This document shows, in pieces, positions 58,572 through 64,000 of a stretch of 64,000 nt of DNA. The notes under the pieces were generated by a model that was not told the origin of the DNA, did not search any database, and saw nothing but the letters and a program-made list of their open reading frames with translations. A program made the position numbers and the translations under genes. Numbering within the stretch: position 1 is the first letter of the stretch; each line of letters opens with the position of its first letter. This stretch comes from JAZKHT01 sp040385245. Lineage in GTDB: Bacteria; Pseudomonadota; Alphaproteobacteria; Rhodobacterales; Rhodobacteraceae. The stretch lies in the NCBI GenBank assembly GCA_040385245.1, contig JAZKHT010000012.1, positions 62,001 to 126,000 of the forward strand, written 5' to 3'.

Positions 58572-60440
58572 ATGGATGTGTTGCGGACCGGGACCGGGCT
58601 GATGCGCCGGGGCAGGCTGGTGGCGGGTTTGGCGGTGGGCACCGCGCTGGTCTGGCTGCTGGCCCGGCGGATCAGCGAGTTAGAGCCGCTGGCCGTCTGG
58701 CAGGCGCTTGCTGCGGTGCAACCGGGCCAATGGGTGCTGGCGGGATTGGCGGTCGGCGTCAGCTTTGCCGCCGTGGGCGGGCAGGAACTGACGCTGCATC
58801 GCCATTTGCGCACCGGGCTTGCGCCGGGTGCCGTGATGCGGGCCGGTCTGGCCGCAGGGGCGGTCAGCCAGACGATGGGCTTTGGTCCGGTTACCGGCGC
58901 GTTGATCCGGTGGCGGTTGCTGCCCGGCCTGACGCTGTGGCAGGCCACGCGGGTGTCGGTGGCGATGACCGTCGGCTTTTTGTCTGCGCTGGCGGTGATG
59001 GTGGGAATGGTCGCCGTTGCGCAGGGGCAGATCGCCGGGATGGCCGTTCTGGCGGCGGCGGCTGTCGTGATGGCCCTCTCAGCATGGCAACCCCGCTGGT
59101 TGCCGCGCCGGGCCGCATGGCCGAACGTGTTCACGCTAATTCGGTTTCTGGGGTGGGCCGTAATTGATTTGGTCGCGCTGGCGGCGGCGCTGTGGTTGCT
59201 GTTTCCGCCAGGCACGACGCCGCCCTTTGGCGCGCTGTTCGGTGCGGTGCTGCTGGCACTGGGGGCGGGTCTGCTGTCGGGTGCCCCTGCCGGGGTCGGC
59301 GCGTTCGAGATCACGCTGATGGCGTTGCTGCCGTTCGCGCCGGAAGCACCGCTGATGGCGGCGATCGTGGCGTGGCGCGGGGTGTTTTATGCCCTGCCTG
59401 CCCTACTGGGGGCTGCCTTTGCGGCACTTGGCCCTGTCACCGGCGTGCCAGACGCCCCCGGACTGGACCTGCGCCATGCCCCGGCCGAGGTTGGCTTGGC
59501 ACGGCAAGGCGATTTGCATCTGATGCCGACCCAGACCCGGGGTGGCTGGCTTGCCGGACGGTGCGGCCACACGTTGGTGGCGGTTGGTGATCCTTTTGGC
59601 ACACCGCTGTCCTTTGCCCTGCCCACCCTACGCCACGCCAGTCGCGATCAGGGCCGCACGCCTGCGCTGTACAAGGCTGGGGGGCGTCTGGCGCTGCTGG
59701 CGCGACGCAAGGGGTGGGCTGTCATCCACATCTCGGACGAGGCATGGCTTGATCCGCGCCAGTTCGATCTGGCGACCCCTGCCCGCGCAGGACTGCGGCG
59801 CAAGCTGCGCAAGGCGGCCAGTGCGGGCATCACCGTCACCTGCGGCGCGCATCCGGGCGATGGCTTATGCACAATCGCTGCCCATTGGGCCGCCGAACAT
59901 GGCGGTGAGCGTGGCTTTTCCATGGGCCGCTATTGCCCGGATTATCTGACCACGCAGCGCCTCTATGTCGCCCGGCAGAACGGCCGCGCCGTCGCCTTTG
60001 CCAGCTTTCACCAGACGGCGCGCGAATGGTCGCTGGACCTGATGCGCCACGGGCCGGACCTGCCCGACGGCACGATGCAAAGCCTGATCGCGACCGCATT
60101 GGCCGATGCGCGGGCGCGCGGGGTGCCGCGTCTGTCCTTGGCAGCAGTGCCTGTGACCGCCACAGCGGGCGGCGGGCTGGCGCGGGCGGCGCTGTGGCTG
60201 ACGGGCGATGATGGCGCGGGGCTGGCGCAGTTCAAGCAGGGCTTTGCCCCGCGCTGGCGACCGCTTTACCTGTGCGCCCCGCACCGCGCGGGGCTGGTTC
60301 TGGCCGCGTTCGAGATTGGCCGCGCCATCCTGCGCCCCGGCCCCCTGCCCGCCCCGCCCACGGTTGATCCGCCCCTTCATGATGATCATGACCAATATGA
60401 ATTTGCCACCGTGCCCGCATCGTGGCAGAGGATGGGGTAA
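58572..60440 (+). CDS. MprF-like phosphatidylglycerol lysyltransferase/flippase
   Basis: A 622-residue protein of two parts. The N-terminal third (about 1-290) is a multi-helix membrane domain related to the LPG_synthase flippase region. The C-terminal domain (about 310-590) is DUF2156, the aminoacyl-tRNA transferase fold, with DQGRTPALYKAGGRLALLAR, GFSMGRYCPDYL and SLDLMRHGPDLPDGTMQSLI. It aminoacylates phosphatidylglycerol to lower negative surface charge. It is shorter than the usual 840-880 residues, so part of the membrane region is missing or reduced. ATG 58572 is chosen; the methyltransferase gene follows 22 bp later. Confidence 0.83.
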   Translation: MDVLRTGTGLMRRGRLVAGLAVGTALVWLLARRISELEPLAVWQALAAVQPGQWVLAGLAVGVSFAAVGGQELTLHRHLRTGLAPGAVMRAGLAAGAVSQTMGFGPVTGALIRWRLLPGLTLWQATRVSVAMTVGFLSALAVMVGMVAVAQGQIAGMAVLAAAAVVMALSAWQPRWLPRRAAWPNVFTLIRFLGWAVIDLVALAAALWLLFPPGTTPPFGALFGAVLLALGAGLLSGAPAGVGAFEITLMALLPFAPEAPLMAAIVAWRGVFYALPALLGAAFAALGPVTGVPDAPGLDLRHAPAEVGLARQGDLHLMPTQTRGGWLAGRCGHTLVAVGDPFGTPLSFALPTLRHASRDQGRTPALYKAGGRLALLARRKGWAVIHISDEAWLDPRQFDLATPARAGLRRKLRKAASAGITVTCGAHPGDGLCTIAAHWAAEHGGERGFSMGRYCPDYLTTQRLYVARQNGRAVAFASFHQTAREWSLDLMRHGPDLPDGTMQSLIATALADARARGVPRLSLAAVPVTATAGGGLARAALWLTGDDGAGLAQFKQGFAPRWRPLYLCAPHRAGLVLAAFEIGRAILRPGPLPAPPTVDPPLHDDHDQYEFATVPASWQRMG

Positions 60441-60462
60441 TTCCGTATCCGAGGGTTTTTCA

Positions 60463-61482
60463 ATGTCCACCGACGCGCTTTCCCGGCTTTTGGCCACCCG
60501 TGACTGGCTGATGGCGGACGGGGCCACCGGCACCAACCTGTTCAACATGGGTCTGTCCTCTGGCGAGCCGCCCGAATTCTGGAACGTCGATCAGCCTGAA
60601 AACATCCGCACGCTGTATCGCGGCGCGGTGGATGCGGGGTCAGACATCTTTCTGACAAACACCTTTGGCGGCAACGCCAGCCGACTGAAGCTGCACGGCG
60701 CGCAAGGTAGGGTGCACGAACTGAACCGCATCGGGGCCGCCCTGGGGCGCGAGATTGCCGATGCGTCCGGTCGCACCGTCGTTGTGGCCGGATCAGTCGG
60801 CCCGACGGGCGAGATCATGATGCCGATGGGCACCCTGACCCACGACATCGCGGTCGAGATGTTCCACGAACAGGCCGAGGGGCTAAAGGCGGGCGGCGCC
60901 GATGTGCTGTGGGTCGAAACCATTTCCGCGCCCGAGGAATACAGGGCCGCTGCAGAAGCGGCGCGTCTGGCGAACATGCCGTGGTGTGGCACCATGAGCT
61001 TTGACACAGCCGGTCGCACAATGATGGGCCTGACATCAGCCGCAATGGTGGACATGGTGGAAAAGCTGCCGAACCCGCCGCTGGCCTTCGGGGCCAACTG
61101 CGGCGTGGGGGCTGCCGATCTGCTGCGCACGGTGCTGGGGTTCTTTGCCCAAGGCACCGAACGCCCGATCATCGCCAAAGGGAACGCGGGTATCCCGAAA
61201 TACCACGAAGGCCACATCCACTATGACGGCACGCCGGAACTGATGGCCGAATATGCCGTGCTGGCGCGTGACGCCGGGGTGCGGATCATCGGCGGGTGCT
61301 GCGGCACCATGCCGGAACACCTGAAGGCGATGAAACACGCGCTGGAAAGCCGCCCCCGTGGCCCGCGCCCGACGCTGGAAACCATCTCGGACGTGCTGGG
61401 CGGGTTTTCATCGGCCAGCGACGGCACCGGCGATGACGCCAACGCGCCGCGCCGCGAACGCCGGGGCGGGCGGCGCGGCTGA
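60463..61482 (+). CDS. bmt: Betaine-homocysteine S-methyltransferase
   Basis: A 339-residue zinc-dependent methyltransferase of the Pfam S-methyl_trans family. The catalytic zinc Cys are in FGANCGVGAADLL and RIIGGCCGTMPEHL. The N-terminal MADGATGTNLFNMGL and TNTFGGNASRL blocks fit the BHMT-like bacterial enzymes. It transfers a methyl group from betaine to homocysteine, although another methyl donor is possible. The C-terminus is Arg/Gly-rich (PRRERRGGRRG). GAGGG lies 7 nt before the ATG, and the gene is probably cotranscribed with the MprF-like gene. Confidence 0.87.
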   Translation: MSTDALSRLLATRDWLMADGATGTNLFNMGLSSGEPPEFWNVDQPENIRTLYRGAVDAGSDIFLTNTFGGNASRLKLHGAQGRVHELNRIGAALGREIADASGRTVVVAGSVGPTGEIMMPMGTLTHDIAVEMFHEQAEGLKAGGADVLWVETISAPEEYRAAAEAARLANMPWCGTMSFDTAGRTMMGLTSAAMVDMVEKLPNPPLAFGANCGVGAADLLRTVLGFFAQGTERPIIAKGNAGIPKYHEGHIHYDGTPELMAEYAVLARDAGVRIIGGCCGTMPEHLKAMKHALESRPRGPRPTLETISDVLGGFSSASDGTGDDANAPRRERRGGRRG

Positions 61483-61508
61483 CGCTTCGAACGTGTGGTG
61501 CTGAACGA

Positions 61509-61538
61509 AAAAGGCCGGGACATTTGCCCCGGCCTTTT
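61509..61538. terminator. Bidirectional terminator between bmt and aspS
   Basis: An 11-bp perfect stem, AAAAGGCCGGG (61509-61519) with CCCGGCCTTTT (61528-61538), has a T-run on both strands. It lies between the convergent stops. Confidence 0.88.
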
Positions 61539-61557
61539 GCTGTGCGGTGTGACGCGC

Positions 61558-63336
61558 TTATTCCTTTGGCACGACCCGCAGGTTCAGATCGCGCAGTTGC
61601 GCATTCAGGGGTTCGGACGGCGCGCCCATCAGCAAGTCTTCGGCGCGCTGGTTCATCGGGAACATGATCACCTCGCGGATGTTCGCTTCGTCCGCCAGCA
61701 GCATCACGATCCGGTCGATCCCGGCGGCACAGCCCCCGTGCGGCGGTGCGCCATATTTGAACGCCTTGACCATACCGCCAAAGCGCTTTTCCACCTCGGA
61801 CGCCGGATAGCCCGCCAGTTCGAACGCCTTGAACATGATTTCCGGCTTGTGGTTGCGGATCCCGCCAGAGATCAGTTCATAGCCATTGCAGGCAAGGTCA
61901 TACTGATAGGCATAGACCTGCAACGGATCGCCATTCAGCGCCTCCAACCCGCCTTGCGGCATCGAGAAGGGGTTGTGCGAAAAGTCGATCTTGCCGTCGT
62001 CGGTTTTCTCGTACATCGGGAAATCGACGATCCAGGCGAATTTGAAGCAATCCTGTTCGGTAAGCCCCAGCTCGCGGCCGATCTCGTTCCGCGCGCGGCC
62101 TGCAATCGCCTCGAACGCATCGGGCTTGCCACCCAGGAAAAAGGCGGCGTCGCCCTTGGACAGACCCAGTTGCAGGCGGATGGCTTCGGTCCGTTCGGGA
62201 CCGATATTCTTGGCAAGGGGGCCCGCAGCTTCCATGCCTGATCCATCTTCGGCCTCGCGCCAGAAGATGTACCCCATTCCCGGCAGGCCCTCTTTCTGGG
62301 CAAAGGCGTTCATACGGTCGCAGAACTTGCGCGAACCGCCGCCGGGGGCGGGAATGGCGCGGATCTGCGTCCCCTCTTGCTCCAGCAATTTGGCAAAGAT
62401 GGCAAAGCCTGATCCGGCGAAATGGTCAGACACCACCTGCATCCTGATCGGGTTGCGCAGATCGGGCTTGTCGGACCCATACCAGAGAAGGCTGTCGCGA
62501 TAGGCGATCAGTGGCCAATCGGCGTAAACCTTCTTGCCGGGCGCGAATTCCTCGAACACACTCTGGATGACGGGCTGCACGGCGGCGAACACGTCGGCCT
62601 GTTCGACAAACGACATCTCGACGTCCAACTGGTAGAAATCGGTGGGCGAGCGATCGGCGCGCGGGTCTTCGTCGCGGAAACAGGGTGCGATCTGGAAATA
62701 TCGGTCAAAGCCCGCCACCATGATCAACTGTTTGAACTGCTGGGGGGCCTGCGGCAGGGCATAGAACTTGCCCGGATGCAGACGGCTGGGCACCAGAAAA
62801 TCGCGCGCGCCTTCGGGGCTGCTGGCCGTGATGATCGGGGTCTGGAACTCGTTGAATCCCTGATCCCACATCTTGTTGCGCAGATAGCGCACCACGTTGG
62901 ACCGCAACATCATGTTGCGGTGCAGCTTTTCGCGCCGCAGGTCCAGAAAGCGATAGGTCAGGCGGGTTTCTTCGGGATAATCCACCTCTCCGAACACGGG
63001 CATCGGCAATTCATCCGCCGCACCCAGCACGGTGACGCCGGTGACATAGACCTCAATCTCGCCCGTCGGGATCTTGGGGTTGACCAATGCGCCATCGCGC
63101 GCCTTGACGCGGCCATCGACCCGGATCACCCATTCGGCGCGCAGCTTTTCGATGTCCTTGAACGCGGGGCTGTCGCTGTCGGCCAAAAGTTGCGTGATGC
63201 CGTAATGGTCGCGCAGGTCGATGAACAGCACGCCGCCGTGATCCCGCACCCGGTGGACCCAGCCGGACAGGCGGATCTCTTGCCCGACATGGGCCTTGTT
63301 CAGTTCGGCGCAGGTATGGCTGCGATAGGCGTGCAT
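61558..63336 (-). CDS. aspS: Aspartyl-tRNA synthetase (non-discriminating type by signature)
   Basis: A 592-residue class IIb synthetase with an OB-fold anticodon domain (1-105), catalytic core and the bacterial GAD insertion. Motif 2 is CFRDEDPRADRSPTDFYQLD and motif 3 is GIDRIVMLL. In the OB domain the loop reads RVRDHGGVLF, with His at the position where discriminating AspRS has Leu. A Gly occurs in the later ARDGALVNP loop. These are the marks of enzymes that also charge tRNA-Asn with Asp for later amidation. The MHAYRSHTCAELNKAHVG start is standard. Confidence 0.95.
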   Translation of the reverse strand: MHAYRSHTCAELNKAHVGQEIRLSGWVHRVRDHGGVLFIDLRDHYGITQLLADSDSPAFKDIEKLRAEWVIRVDGRVKARDGALVNPKIPTGEIEVYVTGVTVLGAADELPMPVFGEVDYPEETRLTYRFLDLRREKLHRNMMLRSNVVRYLRNKMWDQGFNEFQTPIITASSPEGARDFLVPSRLHPGKFYALPQAPQQFKQLIMVAGFDRYFQIAPCFRDEDPRADRSPTDFYQLDVEMSFVEQADVFAAVQPVIQSVFEEFAPGKKVYADWPLIAYRDSLLWYGSDKPDLRNPIRMQVVSDHFAGSGFAIFAKLLEQEGTQIRAIPAPGGGSRKFCDRMNAFAQKEGLPGMGYIFWREAEDGSGMEAAGPLAKNIGPERTEAIRLQLGLSKGDAAFFLGGKPDAFEAIAGRARNEIGRELGLTEQDCFKFAWIVDFPMYEKTDDGKIDFSHNPFSMPQGGLEALNGDPLQVYAYQYDLACNGYELISGGIRNHKPEIMFKAFELAGYPASEVEKRFGGMVKAFKYGAPPHGGCAAGIDRIVMLLADEANIREVIMFPMNQRAEDLLMGAPSEPLNAQLRDLNLRVVPKE

Positions 63337-63530
63337 ATTGCTCCCCTTTGCGAGGCAAATTCGTGTCGCGCCGATACACCCCGCCGCAGGGGGGAAGTCA
63401 AGTGCCGCAGGGGGCAGCCGCGTTCATGGTGCGCAAACGCACAAATTCGGCGCGCAAACCGAACCTTTTCGCATACCCGCACTTGGCCCATATTAGCGCC
63501 ATCTCCACCCCCGATGGGAAAGGACGCATC

Positions 63531-64000
63531 ATGACCACCACCATCCCCGGCCTGCACCATGTCACGGCCATTTCTGGCCCGGCGCAGGAAAATGTCGATT
63601 TCTACACCGGCACGCTGAAGCAGCGGCTGATCAAGAAGACTGTCAACTTTGACGATCCCGGCACCTATCATCTGTATTACGGTGATCCAAAGGGGACGCC
63701 GGGAACGATCCTGACGTTCTTTCCCTTTGCCGATGCAGGCCCGGGCCGCGCTGGCCCCGGCATGGCGCAGGCCTTTGCCTATGCCGTGCCAAAGGCCGAC
63801 TTTGACGATGTGATGGGCACCCTTGCCCTGTCCGCCACCGATTTCGAAGGCCCGTTCAACCGTTTTGGTGCGCGCGTGATCACGTTGCGCGATCCCGATG
63901 GCGCGCCTGTGGAACTGATCGAGGATGCCAGCGCCACCGACGCCCACGGATTTCATTCGGTGACTCTGTGGGAACGCGACCCTGATCCCACCGCGCGCCT
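63531..64000 (+). CDS. VOC-family ring-cleaving dioxygenase/glyoxalase-like protein (partial)
   Basis: The 5' end of a gene that runs off the window; about 156 codons are visible. It begins MTTTIPGLHHVTAISGPAQ, with TYHLYYGDPKGTPG and VELIEDA, giving the metal ligands His and Glu of the first VOC module. Length and the start of a second module (HSVTLWERDPDPT) suggest a two-domain protein of the PcpA/YkcA group annotated as ring-cleaving dioxygenase. AAAGGA lies 7 nt before the ATG. The substrate is unknown. Confidence 0.8.
   Translation, partial: MTTTIPGLHHVTAISGPAQENVDFYTGTLKQRLIKKTVNFDDPGTYHLYYGDPKGTPGTILTFFPFADAGPGRAGPGMAQAFAYAVPKADFDDVMGTLALSATDFEGPFNRFGARVITLRDPDGAPVELIEDASATDAHGFHSVTLWERDPDPTAR

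Noticed and set aside
1..64000. CRISPR arrays, insertion sequences, prophage, integrases, tRNA or rRNA genes
   Set aside because: No regular spaced repeats, transposase or integrase motifs, or tRNA T-loop signatures were recognised on either strand by reading. A tRNA or covariance search could still reveal something short.

Overview
The window is a G+C-rich stretch of an alphaproteobacterial chromosome, almost certainly Rhodobacterales (Rhodobacter/Paracoccus/Gemmobacter-like). The evidence is the gene set: GcrA, a zeta-type ATPase inhibitor (DUF1476), CbiZ-based corrinoid salvage, the DUF6476-RluD-RpoH neighbourhood, PurS, an RpoH of the alphaproteobacterial type and a non-discriminating-type AspRS. 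Intergenic hairpin elements typical of this order are scattered through it. No rRNA, tRNA, CRISPR array, insertion sequence or prophage was recognised. Most of the window is core chromosome.

Layout. 1-2.9 kb: ligase-associated exonuclease and ATP-dependent DNA ligase. 3-7.4 kb: PepF, a host-attachment-type protein, a capsule-type glycosyltransferase and a Gfo/Idh/MocA oxidoreductase. 7.5-9.9 kb: rpoH, a RluA-family pseudouridine synthase, and a DUF6476 gene whose start codon overlaps that of the pseudouridine synthase. 10-16.3 kb: a minus-strand corrinoid operon under a cobalamin riboswitch (TonB receptor, periplasmic binding protein, permease, ATPase, CbiZ, and a second binding protein with no signal peptide). 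16.5-23.4 kb: a plus-strand polyamine-type ABC importer bracketed by two amidases. 23.4-25.6 kb: ThpR, an HDAC-fold deacetylase and a glutathione-peroxidase-like protein in a coupled minus-strand operon. 25.8-30.3 kb: Nudix, a small secreted-protein gene interrupted by an amber codon, ParA, a lipoprotein, PAP2 and LepA. 30.6-35 kb: copper chaperone operon, L28, MeaB, DUF3108. 35-39.6 kb: HrpB, MFS, DUF1993. 39.7-42.4 kb: argD-GNAT-argF. 42.7-47 kb: GcrA, AsmA, a 2-hydroxyacid dehydrogenase and a broken DNA methyltransferase. 47-51.5 kb: RimO, a small heme-copper-like membrane protein, a double CDGSH protein, DgkA, IMPACT, DUF6455, M48 lipoprotein. 51.5-58.4 kb: M24 peptidase, OmpA lipoprotein, ribbon-helix-helix regulator with a PHB-depolymerase-like esterase, Zn-alcohol dehydrogenase, PurS, PurC, zeta inhibitor. 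58.5-64 kb: MprF-like protein, betaine-homocysteine methyltransferase, AspRS, and a truncated VOC dioxygenase at the right edge.

How genes work together. The corrinoid operon is the most coherent module. A B12-sensing leader controls outer-membrane uptake, ABC import and CbiZ, which removes the nucleotide loop from corrinoids so that they can be rebuilt. The last gene encodes a BtuF-fold protein that should stay in the cytoplasm and is translationally coupled to CbiZ. The amidase-ABC-amidase module looks like uptake and hydrolysis of an amide, possibly polyamine-like, substrate. The arginine genes form one overlapping operon with an inserted acetyltransferase.

The most interesting signals are the cytoplasmic BtuF-like/CbiZ pair, two families of dispersed intergenic hairpins (some supplying stop codons or C-termini to genes), the amber-interrupted secreted protein, the truncated methyltransferase joined to hairpin DNA, and the divergent gene pair whose start codons overlap. 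All functions are inferred from reading the sequence. No database search was run.
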